From NCBI GenBank assembly GCA_017854855.1, contig JAFMGZ010000003.1, positions 83,519 through 147,518 on the forward strand: a stretch of 64,000 nucleotides of DNA, read 5' to 3'. Made by a program: the position numbers and the translations under genes. Source of the DNA: Sulfitobacter sp. (GTDB lineage Bacteria; Pseudomonadota; Alphaproteobacteria; Rhodobacterales; Rhodobacteraceae). Shown here piece by piece: positions 43,042-51,855 of this stretch. Under the pieces are notes generated by a model, which did no database searches, was not told the DNA's origin, and saw nothing but the letters and a program-made list of their open reading frames with translations. The stretch's first letter is position 1, and each line of letters starts with the position of its first letter.

Positions 43042-43698
43042 TTACTTGTCGCCTTTGCCTTTGGCTGGCTTGTCCGCATCATCGGACTTGCCACGGCTTT
43101 CGACGATCTCGTCAATCAGGCCCCAGGATTTGGCTTCTTCGGGTGACATGAAGTTATCCCGCTCCAGCGCATCCTCTACTTTTTTCAGGGTTTGACCTGT
43201 GTGTTTGACGTAGATTTCATTCAACCGTGTTTTCAGCTTCTGGGTCTCTTGGGCGTGAATCATGATGTCCGTCGCCTGACCCTGATAGCCGCCCGAGGGC
43301 TGGTGGACCATGACCCGCGAATTGGGCAGCGAAAAGCGCATGCCTTTTTCGCCGGCCTGCAACAACAGCGACCCCATGGATGCCGCCTGTCCGATCACCA
43401 GGGTCGATACCTTGGGGCGGATGTATTGCATCGTGTCATAGATCGACAGACCAGAGGTCACAACGCCGCCGGGGCTGTTGATATACATGGAAATTTCCTT
43501 GGAGGGGTTTTCCGCCTCAAGGTGCAGCAACTGGGCTACGATCAGCGATGACATACCGTCATGTACCGGGCCCGACAGAAAGATGATCCGCTCTTTCAGC
43601 AGGCGGGAAAAGATGTCGTAGGCACGCTCGCCCCGGCTGGTTTGCTCAACCACCATGGGGACGAGGGTGTTCATATAGGTATCATAAGGATCGTTCAT
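43042..43698 (-). CDS. clpP: ATP-dependent Clp protease proteolytic subunit
   Basis: A 218-residue ClpP. The Ser-His-Asp triad is Ser107 ([12 protein letters not shown]), His132 ([16 protein letters not shown]) and Asp181 ([11 protein letters not shown]). The C-terminus has a Lys/Asp-rich extension ([15 protein letters not shown]) beyond the usual end, common in Rhodobacteraceae. The start at 43698 ([20 protein letters not shown]) fits the family; 43731 adds 11 unlikely residues. It partners the adjacent ClpX. Confidence 0.98.
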   Translation of the reverse strand: MNDPYDTYMNTLVPMVVEQTSRGERAYDIFSRLLKERIIFLSGPVHDGMSSLIVAQLLHLEAENPSKEISMYINSPGGVVTSGLSIYDTMQYIRPKVSTLVIGQAASMGSLLLQAGEKGMRFSLPNSRVMVHQPSGGYQGQATDIMIHAQETQKLKTRLNEIYVKHTGQTLKKVEDALERDNFMSPEEAKSWGLIDEIVESRGKSDDADKPAKGKGDK

Positions 43699-43829
43699 GT
43701 TGCTTGCCTGTGATTTCGTTTGCCGGACCATACCCGCAAAACCGTTAGCATCAGATTAGTCGCGGGCTTTGGGAGCTTCAAGGGGGGCTGGGGTGTTGCC
43801 GCAACGCCGCTGCACCCTAATTGCCTGTC

Positions 43830-45092
43830 ATGACCCAAGCATTGAACCATTTCCCGCCCTCAGCCGCTGACGCGCACAGACGTCTGCAAGCCTTTGTTCC
43901 AAAGGCGGGCCGCACCTATGCGGGGCGGCGAAACTTTGACTTTGGCCCCGGTGCGCATGATTGTGTTTCCACCTTGTCGCCCTATTTGCGCCTGAGGCTT
44001 CTGGATGAAGTTTCCGTGACCCGGGCCGTTCTGGCACAACATTCAGCGGCACAGGCAGATAAATTCCTGTCAGAGGTGTTCTGGCGCACCTATTGGAAAG
44101 GCTGGATGGAACAGCGGCCCGGTGTTTGGCTGCAATACCTCAATGATCTCAACCGCTTGAAAGACGATGTTCAGACCCAATCGGGCCTGCGCGCCCGCTG
44201 GGAACAAGCCTGCCTGGGCAAGACAGGCATCACCGCTTTTGACGCCTGGGCCAAGGAGTTGGTCGAGACCGGCTATATGCACAATCATGCGCGGATGTGG
44301 TTTGCCTCCATCTGGCTCTTTACGCTTGAGCTGCCATGGCAGTTGGGGGCGGATTTCTTCTTGCGGCATCTGCTGGATGGCGACGCGGCGGTCAATACGC
44401 TGAGCTGGCGCTGGGTTGCGGGCATCCAGACCAAGGGTAAAACCTATCTGGCGCGGCCTGACAATATCGCCAAATTCACCAACGGACGGTTCAAGGACCT
44501 GCGCGGGCTGGCCACTTACGCGCCCGCATTGGACGCACCAGAGCCGCCCGCCCCGGTGGATTTGCCAAAATGCGGGCCAAAGCCGCTTGGTGCGCGATAT
44601 GGGCTGCTGATCCATGGCGACGATGTGGACACGGGGCCGCTGTTGGCTGAGGCACCCGCCCCGCAGGCCGCAGCCTATGCCGATGCGACAGCGGGTCACA
44701 GTCCGTGGCAGATGGCCCCGCATGTCGGTGCCTTTCGCATGGCGGCAGCACAGGACAGGCTGGCGACCTTGCCAAACTCGCCTTCTACGACGCCCGCGCT
44801 TGAGAGCGCGCAGGCCATCGCGCAGTGGGCCGCACGCCATGATCTGGATCAGGTCATTGCCCCCTATGCGCCGGTGGGCCCGATGGCCGATATGCTGCGC
44901 AGCTACCAGACCCTGCCCGATGCACCGCCGCTGTATTTGATCCGCCGTCCGCTTGATACTGCCGCCTGGCCGCTGGCGCGCAAAGGGTTCTTTCCCTTTC
45001 GCAAGAACATCCCCGACCTGATCGCACGTTTTGTGCATGACGATGCGCAGGCGCAGTCTTGGGATCAGCTGGCTCTCGACTTCGAAGCGTGA
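43830..45092 (+). CDS. Cryptochrome/photolyase-related protein with the FAD-binding domain at the N-terminus
   Basis: A 420-residue protein. Residues ~35-215 match the photolyase FAD-binding region: VFWRTYWKGWME, NHARMWFASIWLFTLELPWQLGADFFLRHLLDGD and the strongly diagnostic LDGDAAVNTLSWRWVAGIQTKG, then RPDNIAKFTNGRF. In photolyases this region is C-terminal. Here it comes first, and the remaining ~200 residues (from LGARYGLLIHGDDVD to PDLIARF) look like an alpha/beta domain, with SAQAIAQWAARHDLDQVIAPYAPVG in the middle. Light-dependent DNA repair or signalling is possible but unproven. It is monocistronic, divergent from clpP. The start at 43830 is preferred over 43821. Confidence 0.8.
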   Translation: MTQALNHFPPSAADAHRRLQAFVPKAGRTYAGRRNFDFGPGAHDCVSTLSPYLRLRLLDEVSVTRAVLAQHSAAQADKFLSEVFWRTYWKGWMEQRPGVWLQYLNDLNRLKDDVQTQSGLRARWEQACLGKTGITAFDAWAKELVETGYMHNHARMWFASIWLFTLELPWQLGADFFLRHLLDGDAAVNTLSWRWVAGIQTKGKTYLARPDNIAKFTNGRFKDLRGLATYAPALDAPEPPAPVDLPKCGPKPLGARYGLLIHGDDVDTGPLLAEAPAPQAAAYADATAGHSPWQMAPHVGAFRMAAAQDRLATLPNSPSTTPALESAQAIAQWAARHDLDQVIAPYAPVGPMADMLRSYQTLPDAPPLYLIRRPLDTAAWPLARKGFFPFRKNIPDLIARFVHDDAQAQSWDQLALDFEA

Positions 45093-45229
45093 ATTCTGGG
45101 GCGCGCAAAGCTATCGTTTGCCCCTTCCCAGTCCCATGTCAAATTTGAACTTTGACGGCTGAACAGTCACAAAAGCATTACAGACTCAGTGCAGACAGGT
45201 CGCATCACAGTTTGCCCAAAGGACATGAC

Positions 45230-47260
45230 ATGACCCGCAAAGACATTATCAACGACCCGGAATTCGGCAACAAGGCCGAAGCCTATGAGGCCTTTGACGA
45301 CATTCCGACAAACCCCAACCTGGGCCGGACCATCGGTGATGTGATCAACGCCCGCTACGGCCGCCGCGAGATGCTGCGCGGCATGTTGGGCGTATCTGCG
45401 ACAACCGCGCTCTTTGGCACGTCGGCACTGATTGCGCCGGCCACCGCCCGCGCGGCATCGCCCACCGCCAGCCGCTATACTTTTGACGAGTTGGCGGCAG
45501 GCAACGATCAGACGCATCACGTGGCCCAAGGCTATGATGCCGAAATCCTGTTGCGCTGGGGCGATCCGATCATGGCGGATGCGCCTGAATTTGACGTGAT
45601 GAACCAGACGGCCGCCGCCCAGCTCAAGCAGTTTGGCTATAACAACGACTACGTAGGCTTTGTGCCGCTGAATGCCGATGGCACGCGCGGCCTGCTATGC
45701 GTGAACCACGAATACACCAACGAAGAGGTGATGTTCCCCGGTCTGGGCCGTCAGGACCGCGATGCCTTTCGCGGCATGACCCCGGAATTGATCGACATCG
45801 AAATGGCCGCACATGGCGGATCGGTGGTCGAGATCGCCCAAGACAGCAGCGGCAAATGGTCCGTCGTACGTGACGGGTCCATGAACCGCCGGATCACCCC
45901 GCTGGACACCGCCATGACGCTGAGCGGGCCTGCCGCAGGCCATGCGCGCCTGAAAACCAACGACGACCCTGCTGGCGTGAATGTGATCGGTACGATCAAC
46001 AACTGTGCTGGCGGTCTGACCCCTTGGGGCACCTGGCTGATGGCCGAGGAAAACTTTCACGGCTATTTCTGGACCGATACGCTGGACGCCGAAGGCAAGC
46101 CTGACCTGACCGCCCAGCCAGAGGCCAAACAGATGAAACGCTATGGCGTGCCGGGCATGTGGTACGCGTGGGGCACGCGGTATGACCGCTACAACATCGA
46201 CAAGGAACCCAACATGCCCAACAAGTTCGGTTGGGTTGTCGAAGTGGACCCGATGGACCCCGCCTCAACCCCGGTCAAGCGCACCGCATTGGGCCGGTTC
46301 CGCCACGAGGGGGCCGAGACGACCGTCAGCAGCGATGGCAGGCTGGTGGTCTATATGGGCGACGACAACCGCTTTGACTATCAGTACAAATATGTCTCAA
46401 CCGGGACCGTGTCAGAGGATAAGTCCGCCAATGGCTCCTTGCTGGATGAAGGCACGCTTTATGTCGCGCGTTTTGATGCGGATGGCACCATCGCCTGGCT
46501 GCCCCTGGTGCATGGCGAGGGCCCGCTGACGGCTGCCAACGGGTTCCACGATCAAGGCGACGTGTTGATCGACACCCGCCTGGCTGCGGACCTGTTGGGG
46601 GCCACGCCCATGGACCGGCCCGAGGATGCGCAGCCGCGCGGCGATGGGACGGCCTATGTCATGCTGACCAACAACACCCGCCGCAAAGCGGATGATGTGA
46701 ACGCCGCCAACCCCCGCGCCGACAGCAGCTTTGGTCATATCATCGAGATCAAGGAAGACGGCGGCAACCACGCAGCCGTGTCGGGCACATGGTCAATCCT
46801 GGTGAAATGCGGCGATCCGGCCATCGCCGAGGTCGGCGCGCAATGGAACCCCGAGACCTCTGCAGACGGTTGGTTCGGCTCTCCCGATAATTGCGCCATT
46901 GATGCCGATGGGCGGCTTTGGGTCTCTACCGATCAGGGCTCCAACTGGGGCAAGACCGGCAAGTCGGACGGGCTTTATGCTGTTGAGACCGAAGGGGATG
47001 GGCGCGGGACATCGAAATTGTTCTTCCGCTGCCCCGTGGGCGGCGAGATGTGCGGGCCCTATTTCACCGGTGACGGCGAAACCCTGTTCCTGGCGGTCCA
47101 ACACCCCGGCACGGACGGGACCAAGGACCTCAAGGGGTTTGAGCGCAACTCAACCTTCGAGGATCCCGCGACGCGCTGGCCTGACTTTGATCCCGCAATG
47201 CCGCCCCGCCCGTCCATCGTGGTGGTCACCAAGCAGGGCGGCGGCAAGATCGCCGTCTGA
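45230..47260 (+). CDS. PhoX-family alkaline phosphatase (DUF839)
   Basis: A 676-residue secreted phosphatase. The signal has a twin-arginine motif (YGRREMLRGMLGVSATTALFG ending at ATARAA near residue 76). DUF839/PhoX blocks follow: GFVPLNADGTRGLLCVNHEYTNEEVMFPG, NNCAGGLTPWGTWLMAEENFHGYFW, VEVDPMDPASTPVKRTALGRFRHEGAE and GSPDNCAIDADGRLWVSTDQGSN. The Glu/Asp-rich Ca2+/Fe3+ site residues (e.g. CVNHEYTNEE) are present. It hydrolyses phosphate esters in the periplasm. No convincing Pho box was recognised in the 137 bp upstream. Confidence 0.93.
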   Translation: MTRKDIINDPEFGNKAEAYEAFDDIPTNPNLGRTIGDVINARYGRREMLRGMLGVSATTALFGTSALIAPATARAASPTASRYTFDELAAGNDQTHHVAQGYDAEILLRWGDPIMADAPEFDVMNQTAAAQLKQFGYNNDYVGFVPLNADGTRGLLCVNHEYTNEEVMFPGLGRQDRDAFRGMTPELIDIEMAAHGGSVVEIAQDSSGKWSVVRDGSMNRRITPLDTAMTLSGPAAGHARLKTNDDPAGVNVIGTINNCAGGLTPWGTWLMAEENFHGYFWTDTLDAEGKPDLTAQPEAKQMKRYGVPGMWYAWGTRYDRYNIDKEPNMPNKFGWVVEVDPMDPASTPVKRTALGRFRHEGAETTVSSDGRLVVYMGDDNRFDYQYKYVSTGTVSEDKSANGSLLDEGTLYVARFDADGTIAWLPLVHGEGPLTAANGFHDQGDVLIDTRLAADLLGATPMDRPEDAQPRGDGTAYVMLTNNTRRKADDVNAANPRADSSFGHIIEIKEDGGNHAAVSGTWSILVKCGDPAIAEVGAQWNPETSADGWFGSPDNCAIDADGRLWVSTDQGSNWGKTGKSDGLYAVETEGDGRGTSKLFFRCPVGGEMCGPYFTGDGETLFLAVQHPGTDGTKDLKGFERNSTFEDPATRWPDFDPAMPPRPSIVVVTKQGGGKIAV

Positions 47261-47329
47261 CAACGGCCCCTGCCCCCGATCCTGCGTTCCGGGCTCTGCG
47301 GTTATTGCCGCAGAGCCCTCTTTGCGTCT

Positions 47330-48271
47330 TTACCGGCCAAGGCAATCGGCCATCGCCCGCGCCAGCGCATCCAGCGTGGCCAGATAGTGACCAGGTCCCA
47401 TTGGCACATCACTGCCCAAGGGGTCCAGAATGGCCGCCTCGACGTTCAGCCCTTCGGTCACGGTGGTGATCAGTTTGGGGTTGAACTGCGGCTCGGCAAA
47501 GGCACAGCGCAGATTTGATTGCGACAGGGTTTCTTTCAATGCCTGGATGCGTGATGCACCGGGCGCTGCGGCCTCTCCGGTCTGGATCGCGGCGGTGGCG
47601 TGCAGGTCGAACCGCCGCTCAAAATATTGAAACGCATCGTGAAAAACGATGAATTGGACGTCATGTACGGGGTCAAGACGGGCCTGCCATTCGGTCTGGA
47701 ACGCTGCAGTCTCCGCCGCCAGGGCCGCGGCATTCGCGCGGTAGCCTGCCGCGTTTTCGGGATCCATCGCGGACAGTTGTTCTGCAATGGCGCTGGCCCA
47801 GATGGCCCCCACCGCAGGATCAAGCCAGGCATGCGGATCTGGTTTATGCTCGTCCTCCGCGTGACCATCTGCATGGCCGTGGTCGTGGTCGTGCCCATGG
47901 TCATGATCATGCGCATCCGCGTCAAAGGCCACATCTTCGCGCAGCTCCAGCAGCGGAACACCCTCTGCCTCCAGCAGCGCCAGCCGCGCGGCACTGCCCG
48001 CCAATGTGTCCAGCGGCTCTTGCAGCCAAGGGGTCAGGGCCGGTCCGACCCAAACCACCAGATCAGCACCGCTTAGCGCGCGGGCCTCTGACGGGCGCAT
48101 GGCATAGCTGTGCGGGGAGGCGGTCGGCGGAATGATCAGCGCGGGTTCCCCCATGCCCTGCATCACAGATGCAACGATAGAATGTACCGGCACGATGTCC
48201 ACGGCAACCTTTGGCACCTCGGCCTGCAAGGGAGGGGCAATCAGGAGAAAAAGGCAAAGCAGTCGTTTCAT
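47330..48271 (-). CDS. znuA: Zinc ABC transporter substrate-binding protein
   Basis: A 313-residue periplasmic zinc-binding protein with a signal peptide (MKRLLCLFLLIAPPLQA). Zn ligands fit the family: His in PTASPHSYAMRPSEA, His in KPDPHAWLDPAVGA, and His/Glu in FIVFHDAFQYFERRF. A His/Asp-rich loop (about residues 117-140, repeats of DHDHGH) lies between the first two ligand regions and probably acts as a zinc-collecting loop. It is divergent from zur-znuCB across a region with two Zur-box-like palindromes. Confidence 0.97.
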   Translation of the reverse strand: MKRLLCLFLLIAPPLQAEVPKVAVDIVPVHSIVASVMQGMGEPALIIPPTASPHSYAMRPSEARALSGADLVVWVGPALTPWLQEPLDTLAGSAARLALLEAEGVPLLELREDVAFDADAHDHDHGHDHDHGHADGHAEDEHKPDPHAWLDPAVGAIWASAIAEQLSAMDPENAAGYRANAAALAAETAAFQTEWQARLDPVHDVQFIVFHDAFQYFERRFDLHATAAIQTGEAAAPGASRIQALKETLSQSNLRCAFAEPQFNPKLITTVTEGLNVEAAILDPLGSDVPMGPGHYLATLDALARAMADCLGR

Positions 48272-48284
48272 GGGGATCCCTCAT

Positions 48285-48321
48285 GTTATAGTATAACGCT
48301 TGCTAGATGGTATATTATAAC
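48285..48321. promoter_or_regulatory. Two Zur-box-like palindromes in the znuA/zur divergent region
   Basis: GTTATAGTATAAC (48285-48297) is a near-perfect 13-bp palindrome. GGTATATTATAAC (48309-48321) is a second copy in inverted orientation (reverse complement GTTATAATATACC), centred 24 bp away. They sit in the 81-bp gap between the divergent znuA and zur starts, in a strikingly AT-rich patch. Fur-family repressors bind such 7-1-7-like elements, and the adjacent Zur is the obvious ligand, so both transcripts should be repressed by zinc. Confidence 0.82.
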
Positions 48322-48352
48322 ATATCAAGCAGAAAAACGGAGGACCCTCCAG

Positions 48353-48832
48353 ATGAGCACCATTGGCTTTGAGCCGCATGACCACAGGCATTGCGTCGCA
48401 GATACGCTTGCCAAGGCGGAGGCCCATTGCGCAGACACCGGCCTGCGTCTGACCCCGGTGCGCCGCCGTGCCCTTGAGATATTGCTGGCGCGGCATCGCG
48501 CTGTGGGGGCCTATGATCTGCTGGCAGGGCTGGCGGCTGAGGGTCTGGGCGCGCAGCCGCCCGTTGCCTACCGGGCCCTCGACTTTCTGGTCAAAGCCGG
48601 TTTTGCCCATAAGATCGAGGCGCTGAATGCCTATATCGCCTGCGCCCACCTGGGCAATTGCCAGACGCCCGCCTTCCTGATCTGCCGCAGCTGTAAATCC
48701 GTCGCCGAGGCCGATACCGCCCCCGCCCAAGGGCGTCTGGGCGAGGCGGCCGAGGCGGCCGGCTTTGTGATAGAGCGCACCGTGGTCGAGGCCGAAGGCA
48801 TCTGCCCGCAGTGTCAGGATCAAGCCGCATGA
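48353..48832 (+). CDS. zur: Zinc uptake regulator Zur (Fur family)
   Basis: A 159-residue Fur-family repressor. The winged helix includes LRLTPVRRRALEILLARHRAVGAYDLL and QPPVAYRALDFLVKAGFAHKIE. The structural zinc site uses two CxxC pairs, CRSCKSV and CPQCQDQ. The ACAHLGNCQ segment holds the sensory His/Cys. The start at 48353 (MSTIGFEPHDHRH) follows AGGACC. It is autoregulated through the palindromes immediately upstream and overlaps znuC (ATGA). Confidence 0.96.
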   Translation: MSTIGFEPHDHRHCVADTLAKAEAHCADTGLRLTPVRRRALEILLARHRAVGAYDLLAGLAAEGLGAQPPVAYRALDFLVKAGFAHKIEALNAYIACAHLGNCQTPAFLICRSCKSVAEADTAPAQGRLGEAAEAAGFVIERTVVEAEGICPQCQDQAA

Positions 48833-49578
48833 GCCTGATCGAGGCCCGCCGCCTGACCCTTGGCTACGGCGGATCAGCAGTCTTGCGCGACGTCAGCTTT
48901 GCGATTGAGCGGGGCGAAATCGTCACCATTGTCGGGCCCAACGGGTCGGGCAAATCCAGCCTTCTGCGGGCCTTGATCGGCGCTTTGCCGCCCGCATCCG
49001 GCAAGGTAACGCGGTCAAAGGGCCTCAGGATCGGCTATGTGCCGCAAAAGCTGTTGATCGACGCGACCCTGCCCCTGACGGCAGAACGGTTTTTGAACCT
49101 GCCCCGCCGGCAGACCCGGGCAGATGTGTCGGCAGCCCTGTCGCGAGCCGGTGTATCGGACCTGGCCAAGGCGCAGATGGCATCCCTGTCGGGGGGGCAA
49201 TTTCAACGCGTCCTGCTGGCCCGCGCATTGCTGAGCAAACCCGACATCCTTATTCTGGACGAGGCCACACAGGGGCTTGATCAACCCGGTGCCGCCGCCT
49301 TTTACCGCCAGATCGAAGAGGTCCGCCAAGAGATGGGGCTGGCGGTGCTGATGGTCAGCCATGACCTGCATGTGGTGATGGCGGCCTCTGACCGGGTCTT
49401 GTGTCTGAACGGCCATATCTGCTGCGAAGGATCGCCCGAAGTGGTGGCCGATGCGCCAGAGTACCGGGCGCTCTTTGGGACGGGGACCCAAGGGACACTG
49501 GCCCTTTACCGACATGATCATGACCATGCGCATGACCATTCCCACGACCATTCACATGATCACGGACATAGGCACTGA
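48829..49578 (+). CDS. znuC: Zinc ABC transporter ATP-binding protein
   Basis: A 249-residue ATPase: Walker A GPNGSGKSSLLRALIG, signature LSGGQFQRVLLARALL, Walker B ILILDEATQGLD and H-loop LMVSHDLHVVM. The last ~22 residues are a His/Asp-rich tail (DHDHAHDHSHDHSHDHGHRH), which could buffer zinc on the cytoplasmic side. The start overlaps the zur stop by 3 bases, and the stop overlaps znuB by 1 base. Confidence 0.97.
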   Translation: MSLIEARRLTLGYGGSAVLRDVSFAIERGEIVTIVGPNGSGKSSLLRALIGALPPASGKVTRSKGLRIGYVPQKLLIDATLPLTAERFLNLPRRQTRADVSAALSRAGVSDLAKAQMASLSGGQFQRVLLARALLSKPDILILDEATQGLDQPGAAAFYRQIEEVRQEMGLAVLMVSHDLHVVMAASDRVLCLNGHICCEGSPEVVADAPEYRALFGTGTQGTLALYRHDHDHAHDHSHDHSHDHGHRH

Positions 49579-50372
49579 TGTTGGATGACTTTCTGGTAAG
49601 GGCCGCGCTTGCGGGTTTGGGTGTGGTTCTGGCCGCGGCACCGCTGGGATGTTTTGTGGTCTGGCGACGCATGGCCTATTTTGGCGATGCCACCAGCCAT
49701 GCGGCATTGTTGGGCGTGGCGCTGGCGCTGGCCACGGATTTGCCGGTGCTGGGGGGCGTTCTGGTGGTGGCGCTGGCCATGGCGGTGATGTTCAGCAGCC
49801 TGTCGGAACGGCATGTGAGCAGCGATGCCCTGTTGGGGGTACTGGCCCATGCGGGACTGGCCATTGGTCTGGTCGCGGTATCGCTGGTGCCCGGTCAGAG
49901 GGTTGACCTGTCGGCCTATCTGTTTGGCGATATCCTGGCGGTCTCACGCCTGGATTTGCTGGTGATCTGGGGCGGTGCCGCGCTGGTCGGTCTGCTGTTG
50001 CTGCTGCGCTGGCAGGCCTTGCTGACCTCTACGCTGAGCGCTGATCTGGCGACGGCATCGGGGGGCAATCCGCGCCGCGAACAACTGATCCTGACGCTGG
50101 CGCTGGCGCTGACGGTCGCTGTGGCAATCAAGGTTGTGGGGGCTTTGCTGATTGCGGCCATGCTGATCATCCCGGCTGCCGCCGCCCGCCCATTTGCCCG
50201 CACCCCCGAAACCATGGCGATCTGCGCCTTGCTGATGGGGGCCATTGCCGTGGCGGCAGGGCTTGGCGGCTCTTTTGCCTATGACACGCCGACAGGGCCC
50301 AGCATTGTGGCCGCAGCGGCCGTTTTGTTTGCGCTATCGACCGGGCTGGCCCCCGTCTTGCGCAGGAAATAG
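49578..50372 (+). CDS. znuB: Zinc ABC transporter permease
   Basis: A 264-residue ABC-3 family permease with about eight TM helices. MLDDFLVRAALAGLGVVLAAAPLGCFVVWRRMAYFGDATSHAALLGVALAL is the diagnostic N-terminal segment. SAYLFGDILAVSRLDLLVIWGG and IKVVGALLIAAMLIIPAAAARPFARTPE follow. It forms the membrane channel for ZnuABC. It is the last gene of the zur-znuCB operon. Confidence 0.97.
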   Translation: MLDDFLVRAALAGLGVVLAAAPLGCFVVWRRMAYFGDATSHAALLGVALALATDLPVLGGVLVVALAMAVMFSSLSERHVSSDALLGVLAHAGLAIGLVAVSLVPGQRVDLSAYLFGDILAVSRLDLLVIWGGAALVGLLLLLRWQALLTSTLSADLATASGGNPRREQLILTLALALTVAVAIKVVGALLIAAMLIIPAAAARPFARTPETMAICALLMGAIAVAAGLGGSFAYDTPTGPSIVAAAAVLFALSTGLAPVLRRK

Positions 50373-50477
50373 CCGGGGCTGCGCGAAGTTTGTGCAGAAT
50401 GGCATGGATTTTGTCCAAGATAATCGTTACACTGGTTAACAATATGTTTTGACATGCCTCGCCAGAAAGATCCGATC

Positions 50478-51212
50478 ATGACTGAAATACCCAAAGGCGG
50501 CTATGCTGGACGTCAGCCGCAGAACCATCCCGTCGCATTGCATCCGCCCTATCGCACCTCGGTCAAGCGCAGCCCGCAGGCCGCGCCGATTTCATTTCCC
50601 ACAACCCTGAGCGAGGAAACCGCGCCGGTCTTTGGCCATAGCATGCTGGGGGCGTTGGACGGTGATCTGCTGCATAACTTTGGCCCGCAGGATCAATCGG
50701 CCATCGGGCCGCGCATCATCGTGCACGGGCGTGTCCAGGATCAGTTTGGTCGCCCCGTCGCGGGGGCCCTGATCGAGGTCTGGCAGGCCAATGCGGGGGG
50801 GCGCTACCGTCACAAGAAAGAGGGCTATATTGCCCCGCTGGACCCCAATTTTGGCGGCTGCGGGCGGGTCATCACGGGTGCGGATGGCAGCTATGAGTTT
50901 CGCACGGTGCTGCCGGGTCCCTATCCCTGGCCCAATGGTCCCAATGACTGGCGCCCGGCCCATATCCATTTCAGCATCTTTGGCGCAGGCTTTGCCCAGC
51001 GTCTGATCACCCAGATGTATTTTGAGGGCGATCCGCTGATCTGGCGCTGTCCGATCGTGGGAACCATTGCTGACACATCAGCGGTTGAGCGGCTGATTGC
51101 ACCCCTGGACATGGAGCGGACGGTGCCGATGGATGCCCGCGCCTACCGCTTTGACATCACCCTGCGCGGACGCCGCCAGACCATGTTTGAAAACCGGATG
51201 GAGGGGCTGTGA
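50478..51212 (+). CDS. pcaH: Protocatechuate 3,4-dioxygenase beta subunit
   Basis: A 244-residue intradiol dioxygenase subunit. By comparison with the Pseudomonas enzyme, the ferric ligands are Tyr in [11 protein letters not shown] (Tyr110), Tyr in [14 protein letters not shown] (Tyr149) and the His pair in RPAHIHFS (His162/His164). All are intact. It cleaves protocatechuate to 3-carboxy-cis,cis-muconate. The C-terminal [17 protein letters not shown] is family-typical. An upstream in-frame start at 50454 exists, but neither has a strong ribosome binding site. pcaG overlaps the end. Confidence 0.96.
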   Translation: MTEIPKGGYAGRQPQNHPVALHPPYRTSVKRSPQAAPISFPTTLSEETAPVFGHSMLGALDGDLLHNFGPQDQSAIGPRIIVHGRVQDQFGRPVAGALIEVWQANAGGRYRHKKEGYIAPLDPNFGGCGRVITGADGSYEFRTVLPGPYPWPNGPNDWRPAHIHFSIFGAGFAQRLITQMYFEGDPLIWRCPIVGTIADTSAVERLIAPLDMERTVPMDARAYRFDITLRGRRQTMFENRMEGL

Positions 51213-51802
51213 TGACAGATCGCCCAGAATCAGCCAGCCAGACGGCAGGCCCATACGTGCACATCGGCTGCACACCGAATTTTGCCGGTATCGAAGGGGT
51301 TTACCCCGAGGACCTTGGCGCAAGAATGATCACCGGAGAGGTCACTGGCAGGCGCATCACCCTGGTCGGTCAGGTCCTTGACGGCACCGGCACCCCCCTG
51401 CGCGATGCGATGGTAGAAGCCTGGCAGGCCGATGCTGCGGGCCGCTATGCCGGACAGGAAGGTCATGATGCCCATTTCACCGGCTTTGGCCGCTGCCCCA
51501 CCAGCGAGACAGACGGATCGTTCCGGTTCGAGACGGTGATGCCCGGTGCCGTGGCTTGGCCCAAGGGGGGGCTGCAGGCCCCGCATGTCACCCTTTGGAT
51601 CGTGGCGCGGGGCATCAACCTGGGCCTGCACACGCGGGCCTATTTCGCGGATGCACCAGAGAACGACAGCGATCCCGTGCTGGGCCGGATCGAACACAAG
51701 GTGCGGATCAAGACGCTGATGGCACAGCCAGAGGGGGATGACGTCTACCGGTTCAACATCCACCTGCAAGGCCCGGAAGAGACGATCTTTTTCGACTGCT
51801 GA
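51209..51802 (+). CDS. pcaG: Protocatechuate 3,4-dioxygenase alpha subunit
   Basis: A 197-residue alpha subunit that completes the active site with Pca[53 protein letters not shown] and [28 protein letters not shown] match the family, and the metal residues of the beta subunit are lacking, as normal. It overlaps the pcaH stop by 4 bases. No other beta-ketoadipate genes (pcaB, pcaC, pcaQ) lie in the window. Confidence 0.96.
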   Translation: MMTDRPESASQTAGPYVHIGCTPNFAGIEGVYPEDLGARMITGEVTGRRITLVGQVLDGTGTPLRDAMVEAWQADAAGRYAGQEGHDAHFTGFGRCPTSETDGSFRFETVMPGAVAWPKGGLQAPHVTLWIVARGINLGLHTRAYFADAPENDSDPVLGRIEHKVRIKTLMAQPEGDDVYRFNIHLQGPEETIFFDC

Positions 51803-51821
51803 ACAGGCATGCAGCATGAAT

Positions 51822-51851
51822 GTGCCGGACCCGCCCGGGTCCGGCACTTTT
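51822..51851. terminator. Terminator between pcaG and kynU
   Basis: GTGCCGGACCC / GGGTCCGGCAC, an 11-bp perfect stem around a 4-nt loop, followed by TTTT on the plus strand. It lies 20 bases past the pcaG stop and 5 bp before the convergent kynU stop, so it separates the two oppositely transcribed catabolic units. The minus-strand side has no T-run. Confidence 0.85.
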
Positions 51852-51855
51852 GCGT

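Noticed and set aside
45093..45229. Pho box upstream of phoX
   Set aside because: TGTCAAAT...TTTGACGG is weakly symmetrical, but two CTGTCAT-like direct repeats with 11-bp spacing could not be found.
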